From Microbacterium foliorum (GTDB lineage: Bacteria > Actinomycetota > Actinomycetes > Actinomycetales > Microbacteriaceae): a stretch of DNA of 64,000 nucleotides. The notes below the pieces were generated by a model. It searched no databases. It saw nothing but the letters and a program-made list of their open reading frames with translations, and was not told the origin of the DNA. The position numbers and the translations under genes are program-made. The number at the start of each line of letters is the position of its first letter. Within the stretch, counting starts at the first letter, position 1. The stretch spans positions 62,001-126,000 of the forward strand of contig NZ_CP041040.1 in the NCBI RefSeq assembly GCF_006385575.1, read 5' to 3'. Below, in pieces: positions 7,813-17,212 of this stretch.

Positions 7813-9063
7813 CTACGAGGCTGACGTCGAGCCGGCGAACTCCGTCGACATCTCGTCTTTGCGCAGGGGCCGGGCGGCACCCGAGAACAGGCCCGACAGC
7901 ACGACCAGGCCGACCAGGATGTACAGAGTGTTGAGCAGACCGATGTGCTCGCTGATGAAGCCCAGCACGGGCGGGCCGCCGAGGAACGAGATGTAGCCGA
8001 TCGTCGCCGCGGCGCTCACACGCGCAGCCGCCTTGGCCGGGTCGTCTGCCGCGGCCGACATTCCGAGCGGGAAGCCGAGCGATGCGCCGACGCCCCACAG
8101 CGCCGCACCCACGAAGACGAGCGGGAGGCTCGGCGCCAGGATGAACAGCAGGATGCCGGATGCCGCCGCCACCGAGAGGATGCGCAGCACCGCGACGCGT
8201 CCGAACCGGTCGACCAGCGGGCCGCCGAATACGCGCACCACGGTCATCGCGACCGAGAAGGTCGCGAGCGCGGCCGCGCCGAGCGCGGTTCCGCCGCCGT
8301 GGTCCTCAGCGACGCCGAGAGCCAGCCAGTCGTTGGCGCCGCCCTCCGCGAACGACATGCCGAGCATCACCACGCCGATCGCGTAGGTGCGCGGTTCGCG
8401 CCAGGCCGACATGGCGACGTGCATCCGCTCGCGCCAGTGCACCTTCTCGCCGTCGTCCGCCGTCGGGTCGAGTGCTTCGGCACGACGGGGGACGCTGGTG
8501 ATGCTGATGACGCCGATGGTGGCGATCGCGATCGCGACGACGAGCGTGTGCGTGAAGACGTTGATCTGCAGCTGTGCGGCGAGGGCGCCGAGGCCGGCGC
8601 CGATCACTGTGCCGAAGCTGAAGAAGGCGTGGAAGAGGGGGAGGATCGTCTTGCCCGAGTGCTGCTCGATCGCGGTGGCCTCGACGTTCATTATGACGTC
8701 GACGCAGCCGTTGCCGAGGCCGAACAGCACGAGACCGATGAGCACGACGGCATAGGAGCCGAGAACGTTGGCGCCGATGCCGATCAGGGCGACGCCGGAG
8801 GCGAACGTGAAGATCGACACCATCATGCCGAGGCGTGCGCCGGTGCGCGCCATGATCGCCGGGCTGGTCGAGATACCGATGATCGAGGCGATGCCCGCAC
8901 CGAGCAGCAGCATGCCGACCTGCGCCTTGTCGACCTCGAGCGCGAGCTTGATGTCGGGGACACGTGAGGCCCAGGTCGCGATCGACAGACCGCTGGCGAG
9001 GAAGATCGCGAAGATCGCGGTGCGCCAGCGCACATACTGCGATCGAGAGAGAGCCGTGTCCAT
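7813..9063 (-). CDS. MFS transporter divergent from a LacI regulator
   Basis: A 416-residue, 12-TM major facilitator. Segments include ASGLSIATWASRVPDIK in TM1 and a central hydrophilic loop (DPTADDGEKVHWRER). The layout resembles the YbjJ/FucP-like group of MFS proteins, which often sit beside sugar regulators. I chose ATG at 9063; the longer frame to 9201 would run through the shared operator and into the neighbour. TATGCT (9071-9076 on the minus strand) is 7 nt before the start, so the mRNA is probably leaderless. The substrate is presumably the effector of the LacI protein; it is not known. Confidence 0.85.
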   Translation of the reverse strand: MDTALSRSQYVRWRTAIFAIFLASGLSIATWASRVPDIKLALEVDKAQVGMLLLGAGIASIIGISTSPAIMARTGARLGMMVSIFTFASGVALIGIGANVLGSYAVVLIGLVLFGLGNGCVDVIMNVEATAIEQHSGKTILPLFHAFFSFGTVIGAGLGALAAQLQINVFTHTLVVAIAIATIGVISITSVPRRAEALDPTADDGEKVHWRERMHVAMSAWREPRTYAIGVVMLGMSFAEGGANDWLALGVAEDHGGGTALGAAALATFSVAMTVVRVFGGPLVDRFGRVAVLRILSVAAASGILLFILAPSLPLVFVGAALWGVGASLGFPLGMSAAADDPAKAAARVSAAATIGYISFLGGPPVLGFISEHIGLLNTLYILVGLVVLSGLFSGAARPLRKDEMSTEFAGSTSAS

Positions 9064-9075
9064 GTCGCACAGCAT

Positions 9076-9116
9076 ATCGAATCGATTCGATGATCGGGAA
9101 CCCGGGGAGCTATCCT
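9076..9116. promoter_or_regulatory. LacI-type operator between divergent genes
   Basis: ATCGAATCGATTCGAT at 9076-9091 is a perfect 16-bp palindrome with a central CG, as in LacI-family operators. It abuts the leftward -10 (9071-9076) and covers the -35 area of the rightward promoter, whose -10 is TATCCT (9111-9116). One bound repressor would block both genes. Confidence 0.7.
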
Positions 9117-9122
9117 CGGAGT

Positions 9123-10184
9123 ATGACGAGCCACGACAGCCCGCGCCGAGCGACGATCGCCGATGTCGCACGACAGGCGGGAGTAGCGACGTCGACGGCA
9201 TCCGTCGTCTTCAGCGGCAAGGCCAACGTCGCGCCGGCCACGCGCGAGCGAGTGCTCGCCGCAGCGGCCGACCTCGGCTACGCCGGGCCCGACCCGCGCG
9301 CCGCCTCACTGCGCCGAGGACGCAGCGGCATCGTGGCCGTGGTGCTCGAGGGTCATCTGCGCGCGGCGTTCCTCGACCCGGTGACCACCGCCATGATGGA
9401 CGGCCTCACCGATGGGATGGCAGACCTGAGCGCCGGCATCCTGTTGATGCGCGACGAGCCGGGCGATGACGGATCGTCGCTCTCGAACGCGCCCGTCGAC
9501 GCGGTCGTGCTGATCGGATGCTCGGGACGCGCCAAGGCATCGCTCGACATCGTCCGCAGTCGAGGACTGCCGGTGGTCGTGATCGAGGGCGACGCCGGAG
9601 AGGGCATTCCGAAGATCATGCTCGACAACACCGCCGCCGCGGCGGACGTCGCTCGGCACCTGCGCGATCTCGGACACCGCGACGTGGCGCTCGTCACCCT
9701 GCCGCTCGACACGCGACGCGAGCGCGGCCCGGTCACGCAGGAGCGCATCGACGCGGCGACCGTGGATGTGACGATCGATCGTCTCGCCGGCATGCGCGAG
9801 ATCTTCCCCGACGCACCGGCGATCTCGGCGGGAGGCAGCTTCATCGATGAGGGCCTCCTCGCGGGGCGACGGCTGCTGGCGGACGCCGAGACGAGGCCGA
9901 CCGCGATCCTCGCGCAGAGCGACCTGATCGCGGTGGGCATCATCCGCGCGGCGGAGGAACTGGGGCTGCGCGTGCCCGAAGACCTGTCGGTCGCCGGTTT
10001 CGACGGCATCGCCGCCGACGGACTCGGCGACCTCGTGCTCACGACCAGCGTGCAACCGGCGGTCGAGAAGGGGCGTACTGCGGGAGAGCAGGTCGCGCGC
10101 ATGCTGCAGGGGGAGCCGGGCCTCACCCTGCACCTCACCTGCCGATTCCGCGAGGGAACGACCACGGCGGCGCCCGCCCGCTGA
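9123..10184 (+). CDS. LacI-family transcriptional regulator
   Basis: A 353-residue repressor. The N-terminal helix-turn-helix is ATIADVARQAGVATSTASVV with the hinge helix near GYAGPDPRAASLRRG, then a periplasmic-binding-protein-like ligand domain (DNTAAAADVARHL, GFDGIAADGL). The length is typical. ATG at 9123 follows TATCCT by 6 nt, so it is likely leaderless. A perfect palindrome between it and the divergent MFS gene is its probable site, making the MFS protein the likely target. The effector, probably a sugar or nucleoside, is unknown. Confidence 0.92.
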   Translation: MTSHDSPRRATIADVARQAGVATSTASVVFSGKANVAPATRERVLAAAADLGYAGPDPRAASLRRGRSGIVAVVLEGHLRAAFLDPVTTAMMDGLTDGMADLSAGILLMRDEPGDDGSSLSNAPVDAVVLIGCSGRAKASLDIVRSRGLPVVVIEGDAGEGIPKIMLDNTAAAADVARHLRDLGHRDVALVTLPLDTRRERGPVTQERIDAATVDVTIDRLAGMREIFPDAPAISAGGSFIDEGLLAGRRLLADAETRPTAILAQSDLIAVGIIRAAEELGLRVPEDLSVAGFDGIAADGLGDLVLTTSVQPAVEKGRTAGEQVARMLQGEPGLTLHLTCRFREGTTTAAPAR

Positions 10185-10196
10185 GCAGGCTGCCAG

Positions 10197-11696
10197 TCAG
10201 GAACGCTGCGGGCCCAACGGCAACGTCTCGGCTCCGAAGTCCAGGATCGAGTATCGACCGCAGTCGACGATCATCTCGGGGAGCAGCGCCTCGGGCAGGT
10301 CCCACGGCACGGTCTGCGCATCCTCGACGAGGAACGACACCTCGCCGGCCGCGAAGTCCGCGCGGTTCACCAGCCAGGCATACGCGTTGAGCTGATGATC
10401 GACCTGCACGAGTCGTGAGGGATCGGTCAGATGCAGCTTGGGCAGGCGCACCGTCCAGAACTGCCCGGCACCGGTGCGGCCGGAGGCATCGACCCAGTCG
10501 GCGACGCAGGTGAGATCCGCATCGGGCCGGGCGGCGGCATCCGCGAGTCGAGGGATGCTGAGGCCGCCGATGATGAGCAGCACGACCCCGGCCATCACCG
10601 CCGCGGTTCGCCGCACCCGCTCGCTGACCCGCAGGGCGTGCGGAGCGGCCACGAGTGCGAGCACCGGAGCGAAGGCGACCGGCTGCAGATAGCGTGCCGC
10701 GTGGGTTCCCAGGGCGATGGCTCCGATGACGACCACAGTCGGCGCCACCCAGGCCATCGCGGCGACCAGCCGCGAGCCGGGTTGCCGCGGCCGCACGGTT
10801 CGCACGACGGCCACGGCCAGGAGCGCGGCAGTGATCAGCAGCCCGATCGCCCCTGGAGGGCTCTGCATCCGTTCGCCGACGAGCCGTGCGTAGTAGTCGA
10901 TCGAGTCGTGCCATCGCTCGGGATGCACGTACTCGACGCCGGTCTGAGTGATCCATGCCGCGAACGGAATGCGTGCGAGAAAACCGATCATCGCGCCGGT
11001 GAGCAGCACGACGATGATGACCGACGTTCGCGAACGCAGCTCGGACGAGATCGTGGCGACGGCCAGGACGATCACGAGCGGAACCATCGCCCACGCAGCA
11101 TAGAGGGGGTTCGAGAGGGTCGACACGAGCGCGACGATGCCGAGGGCGATCAAGGGCCACGCCCTGAGCTCACGGTTGTCGACCATGCGCCGCACGATGC
11201 CGATCGTGACCACGACGCCGACGACGGTCGCCGAGTAGTACGTGGTGGTCAGCTGCAGTGACGCGAGGTCCAGCGCCTCGCGCGACGCGGAGACATCGGT
11301 CATCGCGAGTGCGCCGAACGCCGAGAGCGCGACCACGGACCAGGCCACGGGGGCACTGCCGGCGCGAGCACGTCCGGCAGCCAGACGGATTCCTCCGTAG
11401 AGGGCGAGCAGATTGACGACCGCGCTGATCGCGAAGAGAGCGTTCACGTCGGCCGGCAATCCTGCGTCGAGGGCCGTGAAGGCTGCGGACTCGGGCAGGA
11501 ACAGCACGCTCGACATCGCCCAGTCGAGCGGTTCCCCTGCGAGCAGCGAGCGGGCGAGCATCGCCACGACCAGGGAGTCGCCGTCGCGGAAGAGCAGATC
11601 GGCTCGGGGCGACGACGCGACCGCACCCGCGGTGACGAGCGCGACAGCGGCAGCGCTCAGCCAACCGGCCAGCTCCCGCACCCACGCCCGCGTCAC
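10197..11696 (-). CDS. Polytopic membrane protein, unknown function
   Basis: A 499-residue protein with about ten hydrophobic segments and a C-terminal soluble domain of about 110 residues (from about VADWVDASGRTGAGQFW to the end). Early loop DGDSLVVAMLARSLLAGEP contains acidic residues in the first extracytoplasmic loop, as in GT-C-fold glycosyltransferases that use lipid-linked sugars, but I do not see a diagnostic motif. The start is GTG at 11696. It converges on the LacI gene and no neighbour suggests a pathway. The call of a membrane glycosyltransferase-like protein is only a guess from topology. Confidence 0.7.
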   Translation of the reverse strand: MTRAWVRELAGWLSAAAVALVTAGAVASSPRADLLFRDGDSLVVAMLARSLLAGEPLDWAMSSVLFLPESAAFTALDAGLPADVNALFAISAVVNLLALYGGIRLAAGRARAGSAPVAWSVVALSAFGALAMTDVSASREALDLASLQLTTTYYSATVVGVVVTIGIVRRMVDNRELRAWPLIALGIVALVSTLSNPLYAAWAMVPLVIVLAVATISSELRSRTSVIIVVLLTGAMIGFLARIPFAAWITQTGVEYVHPERWHDSIDYYARLVGERMQSPPGAIGLLITAALLAVAVVRTVRPRQPGSRLVAAMAWVAPTVVVIGAIALGTHAARYLQPVAFAPVLALVAAPHALRVSERVRRTAAVMAGVVLLIIGGLSIPRLADAAARPDADLTCVADWVDASGRTGAGQFWTVRLPKLHLTDPSRLVQVDHQLNAYAWLVNRADFAAGEVSFLVEDAQTVPWDLPEALLPEMIVDCGRYSILDFGAETLPLGPQRS

Positions 11697-11958
11697 GGGG
11701 CTACTCTGCCACGACCCCTGGGAGAATTTCGGACTTCGCGCGGGTCACGCGATCTGTGGCGATCGACGCATCCGAATGACCGGATTCCTCGATTCGAATC
11801 ACGCAAAGTGCCCGGAATGCCGCGAAAAACGGGACATTTGGGCGGCTCGACGTCGGCATGATCCGCCCTGAAGAGCGAAATATCAAGGTAAACTCGAAAT
11901 TGACACCCGCCCGCCCGCCTGCGCCGCCCCGGCCGACGAGCTTTGAGGAGCCGCGTAT
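11697..11958. other. 262-bp divergent spacer upstream of the mrp operon
   Basis: No gene is seen. A perfect palindrome GATTCGAATC lies at 11791-11800, and TAAACT at 11889-11894 is a possible -10 for the mrp operon. The stretch just before the first mrp gene is C-rich and carries AGGAG 8 nt before the ATG. Confidence 0.4.
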
Positions 11959-14901
11959 ATGCTGACGCTCCTCGCCGTGTTCCTCCTCGGGTCGATCCTG
12001 ATGCCCGTCCTGGTGCGCTGGCTGGGGTCTCAGGCATTCGCCATCGCGGCTCTCATTCCCGCCGCGGCATTCATCCACGCCCTCGTACTCACCCCTCAGG
12101 TGCTCGACGGACCGACGCCCTTCGTCTCGGTCGCGTGGATTCCGCAGCTCGGCCTGAACCTGTCCATGAACATGGACGTTCTCGGCTGGGTCCTCACACT
12201 GATCGTCACCGGTGTCGGCGCCCTCGTGCTGTTGTACTGCCGGTGGTACTTCCACGACGACTCCGCGGGTATCGGCCAGTTCGCCGGGGTTCTGCTCGGC
12301 TTCGCCGGTGCGATGTACGGCCTCGTCCTGACCGACGACCTGGTCATGCTCGTCATGTTCTGGGAGGTGACGAGCATCCTCTCGTACCTCCTCATCGGCC
12401 ACTACCGACGGCGAGCGGCCAGCCGACGAGCCGCCCTCCAAGCGCTCCTGGTCACCACGCTCGGCGGACTCGTGATGTTCGTCGGAGTCGTGCTGCTGGT
12501 CGTCGATGCCGGCACCTCGAGCATCCGCGAGATCCTCGAGATCGCGCCCACAGGGGCGATCGTCGATGCCGCCGTGGTCATGCTGCTCGTCGGTGCCATC
12601 AGCAAGTCCGCGATCTTCCCGTTCCACTTCTGGCTTCCCGGTGCGATGGCGGCACCCACCCCAGTCAGCGCCTACCTGCACGCCGCGGCGATGGTGAAGG
12701 CGGGCATCTACCTGATCGCGCGATTCGCCCCGATCTTCGCGTTCACCGGTCCGTGGCGGCCGATCATCATCTCGCTGGGAATCGTGACGATGCTGCTCGG
12801 CGGCATCCAGGCCCTGCGAGAGACCGACCTCAAGCGCATCCTCGCCTTCGGCACGGTCAGCCAGCTCGGGTTCTTCTCGATCGTGATCGGCTACGGCACG
12901 CAGGCGAGCGCCCTGGCCGGTCTCGCACTCGTGATCGCGCACGCGCTGTTCAAATCGGCACTGTTCCTCATCGTCGGTGTGATCGACCGGCAGCTGTCGA
13001 CCCGAGACATCGATGAGCTGAGCGGCGTGGGGCGTCAGGCGCCGGTCATGGCCACTGCGGCATTCATCTCCATCGCGTCGATGGCGGGCATCGCGCCGAC
13101 CCTCGGATTCGTCGCGAAGGAGTCCACTCTCACGGCCCTCCTCGATGACGCGCTGCACGGGTCTCCGTGGGGACTCGTCGCCATCATCGGCGTCAGCGTG
13201 GGATCCATTCTCACTGCGGCATATGGCATCCGCTTCCTCTGGGGCGCCTTCTGGACCAAGCGCGACGCAGCAGGCGATCGCCTGCCGGACACGATGTGGC
13301 CCGATCCGCCGGTCGGGTTCCTCTCGGCGCCGATCATCCTCGCCGGCCTCACGCTCGCGGCCGGCATAGGTGCCCCGGCTCTCGACGTCGCTCTGCAGGG
13401 ATATGCGCTCACCGCCACGCCCGGCCTCGACGCAGAAGGGGTCCCCGCCGAGGGGCCGGGGCACCTCGCGCTCTGGCATGGCCTCGAGCCTGCTCTCGGC
13501 ATCTCGATCCTGTCGATCCTGCTCGGCGCCGCGGTCTTCCTTCTCACTCTGCGCACGGGGTGGGATCGCAAGGCGCGGTTGATCCGCTTCACCGCGGCGG
13601 ACGTCTACTACCTGGTCATGCGCGGCGTCGACCGGCTCTCGGTGCTGAGCACGACGCTCACGCAGCGAGGCTCGCTTCCGGTCTACGTCGGCACGATCTT
13701 CGTGGTCTTCGTCGCCGCCGAGATCACGGCTCTGGTCGCCAGCGACATCGACCGCTTCCAGCTCTCGGCCTGGCACACTCCCACGCAGCTCGTGGTCGCG
13801 CCCTTGATGGCCGCCGCCGGCGTCATGGCCGTGCGGGCGCAGAAGAGGTACACCGGCGTCGTGCTCGTCTCGATCACGGGCCTCGGCATGGTGGCGCTCT
13901 TCGCCACGAGCGGTGCGCCCGACCTCGCGCTCACGCAGATTCTCATCGAGACCGTGACGATGGTGACCTTCGCGCTCGTGCTGCGCCGCCTGCCCGCACG
14001 GATGGGCGAGCACAACGCGTCCGTCGGTCGCATCCCCCGAGCGCTGCTGGGAGTCGGAGTCGGACTCACGATGGCCCTGGTCGCGATCGTGGCGACGCAG
14101 TCGCGAGTCGCCGATCCGATCTCCGCAGTGTTCCCCGAGATCGCGTACGAGATCGGCCACGGCAAGAACGTCGTGAACGTGGCGCTCGTCGACCTGCGCG
14201 GCTGGGACACGATGGGCGAGCTCTCGGTGCTCGTGCTCGCCGCCACCGGCGTCGCATCGCTCGTTTTCGTCACGCATCGCGCCGACATGCTGTCGGCGAC
14301 CAAGACGCTCCCCAAGGCCCGTCGCCGCCGGACCCTCAGCCGCCCGCTGGTCGAGACGACCGAGGGCGTGCGGTTCCAGACGGACGAGAACGAGAGCAGC
14401 CCCCGCGCCTGGCTCGTCGGCGGCCCGAAGATGAAGCCCGAGAACAGGTCGATCCTGCTCGAGGTGATCGTCCGCATCCTCTTCCACACGATCATCGTCG
14501 TGTCGATCTTCCTGCTGTTCTCCGGTCACAACCTTCCGGGCGGCGGCTTCGCAGGCGGACTCGTCGCGGGCATGGCGCTCGTCATGCGCTACGTCGCCGG
14601 CGGACGCTGGGAGCTCGGCGCGGCCGCGCCCACGGACGCCGGCCGACTGCTGGGTGCCGGTCTGATCCTCGCGGTCGGCACCGCCGTCGTGCCGCTGTTC
14701 TTCGGCATGGCCCCGCTCACCAGCACGTTCTGGGAGTGGGATATCCCCTGCATCGGCCACATGGAGTTCGTGACCTCGACCATCTTCGACGTCGGTGTGT
14801 ACCTCGTCGTGATCGGACTCGTGCTCGACGTGCTGCGCAGCCTCGGTGCCGAGGTCGACCGTCAGGCGCAGGAGTTCCGCGAGCGGGGGGTGAGCATCTG
14901 A
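11959..14901 (+). CDS. mrpA: Na+/H+ antiporter subunit A with fused subunit B (MrpA/MrpB)
   Basis: A 980-residue inner-membrane protein. Residues about 1-500 are the NuoL/MrpA proton-translocating module, with the conserved TM5 glutamate Glu136 (FWEVTSI) and the lysine/histidine segment HALFKSALF. The middle is the MrpA-specific region. The last 160 residues are an MrpB domain recognised by GHNLPGGGFAGG, and no separate mrpB exists, so A and B are fused as in many actinobacteria. With C-G it forms a multi-subunit Na+/H+ antiporter for pH and salt tolerance. AGGAG precedes the ATG. Its stop overlaps the next start. Confidence 0.93.
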   Translation: MLTLLAVFLLGSILMPVLVRWLGSQAFAIAALIPAAAFIHALVLTPQVLDGPTPFVSVAWIPQLGLNLSMNMDVLGWVLTLIVTGVGALVLLYCRWYFHDDSAGIGQFAGVLLGFAGAMYGLVLTDDLVMLVMFWEVTSILSYLLIGHYRRRAASRRAALQALLVTTLGGLVMFVGVVLLVVDAGTSSIREILEIAPTGAIVDAAVVMLLVGAISKSAIFPFHFWLPGAMAAPTPVSAYLHAAAMVKAGIYLIARFAPIFAFTGPWRPIIISLGIVTMLLGGIQALRETDLKRILAFGTVSQLGFFSIVIGYGTQASALAGLALVIAHALFKSALFLIVGVIDRQLSTRDIDELSGVGRQAPVMATAAFISIASMAGIAPTLGFVAKESTLTALLDDALHGSPWGLVAIIGVSVGSILTAAYGIRFLWGAFWTKRDAAGDRLPDTMWPDPPVGFLSAPIILAGLTLAAGIGAPALDVALQGYALTATPGLDAEGVPAEGPGHLALWHGLEPALGISILSILLGAAVFLLTLRTGWDRKARLIRFTAADVYYLVMRGVDRLSVLSTTLTQRGSLPVYVGTIFVVFVAAEITALVASDIDRFQLSAWHTPTQLVVAPLMAAAGVMAVRAQKRYTGVVLVSITGLGMVALFATSGAPDLALTQILIETVTMVTFALVLRRLPARMGEHNASVGRIPRALLGVGVGLTMALVAIVATQSRVADPISAVFPEIAYEIGHGKNVVNVALVDLRGWDTMGELSVLVLAATGVASLVFVTHRADMLSATKTLPKARRRRTLSRPLVETTEGVRFQTDENESSPRAWLVGGPKMKPENRSILLEVIVRILFHTIIVVSIFLLFSGHNLPGGGFAGGLVAGMALVMRYVAGGRWELGAAAPTDAGRLLGAGLILAVGTAVVPLFFGMAPLTSTFWEWDIPCIGHMEFVTSTIFDVGVYLVVIGLVLDVLRSLGAEVDRQAQEFRERGVSI

Positions 14902-15662
14902 TGGATGTCTCGTTGACCCTGATCGTGATCATGGCCGTGCTGTTCGCGTGCGGCGTGTACGCGATGCTCGAGCGCAGCCTCACCCGCGTGCTGATCGGCT
15001 TCCTGCTGCTCGGCAACGCCACGAACCTCCTGCTCCTCATCGTGATGGGCGTGCCGGGAAGCGCGCCCTTCTACGGCGTCGAGGGCGAGGTCAGCGATCC
15101 GCTGCCGCAGGCGCTCACCCTGACGGCCATCGTCATCACCTTCGCCGTCTCCGCCTTCCTCCTCGCGCTCATCTACCGCTCGTGGCAGCTGGGCCAGGCC
15201 GACACGGTCGAGGACGACGAGGCCGACATCGCTCTCCGCGAGCGCACAGACGCCGACGAGGACCTCATGGACGACGAGGCCGACGCAGCCGACGACGAGG
15301 CGACCACCGACTTCGTCGGCGTGCAGACGTCGCCGATCACGGTGCTGCACATGCGCGATCACGCCGCGATCAACGACGACGCTCCGACCGACCGGCCCAC
15401 CGCTGCCCGTGCCCCCGAACGCGCGGAAGACGACGACGACGCGGATGCCGCAGCATCCGTCCTCACCGCCGAATCGGCCCCGTCTGACGATGACGGCGCA
15501 GACGACTCGCCGCCCTCCGACGACTTCCGAACGGATGCCGACACGCACGCGTCCGACGCTCACGAGACCGACGCGGCTGATGCCGCCCGAGACACGGCGG
15601 CCGACACGGCATCCGATGACAGCGCACCCGAGCACACCGACGACGAGGAGGACCGCCGATGA
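14901..15662 (+). CDS. mrpC: Na+/H+ antiporter subunit C with long acidic tail (MrpC)
   Basis: Residues 1 to about 97 are a normal MrpC/NuoK-like subunit with three membrane helices (GFLLLGNATNLLLLIVMG; ALTLTAIVITFAVSAFLLAL). Usual MrpC is about 110-120 residues, but this one has 253. Residues about 100-253 are a low-complexity tail dominated by Asp, Ala, Glu, Thr and Ser, with almost no hydrophobic residues. The frame is continuous and the stop overlaps mrpD by 4 nt, so the tail is encoded and not a frameshift. A cytoplasmic disordered arm is likely; its role is unknown. Confidence 0.9.
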   Translation: MDVSLTLIVIMAVLFACGVYAMLERSLTRVLIGFLLLGNATNLLLLIVMGVPGSAPFYGVEGEVSDPLPQALTLTAIVITFAVSAFLLALIYRSWQLGQADTVEDDEADIALRERTDADEDLMDDEADAADDEATTDFVGVQTSPITVLHMRDHAAINDDAPTDRPTAARAPERAEDDDDADAAASVLTAESAPSDDDGADDSPPSDDFRTDADTHASDAHETDAADAARDTAADTASDDSAPEHTDDEEDRR

Positions 15663-17212
15663 GCGCCCTCGTCCCCCTGCTCGTGGCCCTTCCGTTGCTC
15701 GGTGCCGCGGTGACCCTGATCTTCGGTCGCAACCCGCGCCTGCAGGCCTTCGTCACGGTCGCGACGCTCGCGACAGTCTCGGTGATCGCCGCCGTGCTGC
15801 TGGTCGTCGTCGACGCCGGCGAGCCGCTGGCGGTCTCGGTCGGCGGATGGCCCGTGCCCTTCGGCATCGTGCTCTACGTCGACAGGCTCGCAGCTCTCCT
15901 CGTGCTCATCTCGAGCATCGTGCTGCTCGCGGTGCTGCTCTTCTCGATCGGTCAGGGCGCGGCCGACGGCACCGACGAGACACCGATCTCGATCTTCAAC
16001 CCGTCGTACCTCATCCTCGCCGCGGGAATCTTCAACGCCTTCATCGCGGGCGACCTGTTCAACCTGTACGTCGGATTCGAGATCCTGCTCGTGGCGTCGT
16101 ACGTGCTGATAACCCTGGGGAGCACTGAGTCGCGCATCCGCACCGGTGCCGTCTACATCGTCGTCTCCCTGGTGTCGTCGATCCTGTTCCTCGCCTCGAT
16201 CGCGATGATCTACGGCGCGCTCGGCACCGTGAACATGGCGCAGATCGCCGAGCGCATGACCGAGCTCCCGCAGGAGACTCAGCTCGTGCTGCACCTCATG
16301 CTCGTGATCGCGTTCGGCATCAAGGCCGCGATCTTCCCGGTGTCGTTCTGGCTGCCCGACTCGTATCCGACGGCTCCGGCCCCGGTCACCGCGGTCTTCG
16401 CCGGCTTGCTGACCAAGGTCGGCGTCTACGCGCTGATCCGCACCGAGACGCAGCTGTTCGCCGACAACAGCATCGACACCGTGCTGTTGATCATCGCTCT
16501 CGCGACCATGATCGTCGGCGTGCTCGGCGCGGTGGCGCAGGCCGAGCTCAAACGAATCCTGTCGTTCACGCTCGTGAGCCACGTCGGCTACATGATCTTC
16601 GGCCTCGCGATAGCGACCCCGGCGGCGATCGGCGCGACGGTGTATTACATCGTCCACCACATCGTCGTGCAGACGACCCTGTTCCTCGCCGTCGGTCTCA
16701 TCGAGCGTCGAGCGGGGAGCACCTCGATCCTCCGTGTGAAGGGTCTGCTCAAGGTCGCGCCGGTGATCGCCGTGCTCTACTTCATCCCCGCGATCAACCT
16801 CGGCGGGCTCCCGCCGTTCTCCGGGTTCATCGGCAAGTTCGCGCTGTTCGAGGCTGCGGCATCCGTGGGCACCCCGCTGATGATCGTGCTGATCTTCGGC
16901 GGAATCGTCACCTCGCTCCTCACTCTCTACGCCCTGATGCGCGCGTGGAATCTCGCATTCTGGCGCGAAGAGGACGACTCGACCGAGACCGAGGGTCGCA
17001 TCTCGTATCTCGGCAACGCCCCGGCCGCAGACGAGCAGCAGGAGCGTCGCCGCATCCCGCGCATCATGACGATCGCCACCGCAGGCATGGTGGGGGTCAC
17101 CCTGGCTCTCACGGTGTTCGCCGGCCCGCTCTACGCCCTGTGCGATCGCATCGGTGCGGCTCTGCTCGACCCCGTCACCCTCGTGCAGCTGGAAGACGAG
17201 GTCGAAGGATGA
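15659..17212 (+). CDS. mrpD: Na+/H+ antiporter subunit D (MrpD)
   Basis: A 517-residue NuoL/M/N-family antiporter module with about 14 helices. Conserved parts include NLYVGFEILLVASYVL (glutamate in TM5), the helix with IKAAIFPVSFWLPDSYPTAPAPV, and LKRILSFTLVSHVGYMIFGL. It is the second proton-translocating subunit of the Mrp complex beside MrpA. The ATG overlaps the mrpC stop and its own stop overlaps mrpE, so translation of the block is probably coupled. The length is normal. Confidence 0.95.
   Translation: MSALVPLLVALPLLGAAVTLIFGRNPRLQAFVTVATLATVSVIAAVLLVVVDAGEPLAVSVGGWPVPFGIVLYVDRLAALLVLISSIVLLAVLLFSIGQGAADGTDETPISIFNPSYLILAAGIFNAFIAGDLFNLYVGFEILLVASYVLITLGSTESRIRTGAVYIVVSLVSSILFLASIAMIYGALGTVNMAQIAERMTELPQETQLVLHLMLVIAFGIKAAIFPVSFWLPDSYPTAPAPVTAVFAGLLTKVGVYALIRTETQLFADNSIDTVLLIIALATMIVGVLGAVAQAELKRILSFTLVSHVGYMIFGLAIATPAAIGATVYYIVHHIVVQTTLFLAVGLIERRAGSTSILRVKGLLKVAPVIAVLYFIPAINLGGLPPFSGFIGKFALFEAAASVGTPLMIVLIFGGIVTSLLTLYALMRAWNLAFWREEDDSTETEGRISYLGNAPAADEQQERRRIPRIMTIATAGMVGVTLALTVFAGPLYALCDRIGAALLDPVTLVQLEDEVEG

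Noticed and set aside
11701..14760. A very long open frame (1019 codons) antisense to mrpA
   Set aside because: It is a by-product of the high GC content: composition is Arg/Asp/Glu/His-rich, with no membrane or domain pattern, and it is antisense to a clear family member.
14901..15662. MrpC tail as a frameshift artefact
   Set aside because: The frame runs to a stop that overlaps mrpD in the ATGA arrangement seen across the operon, so the reading frame is right.
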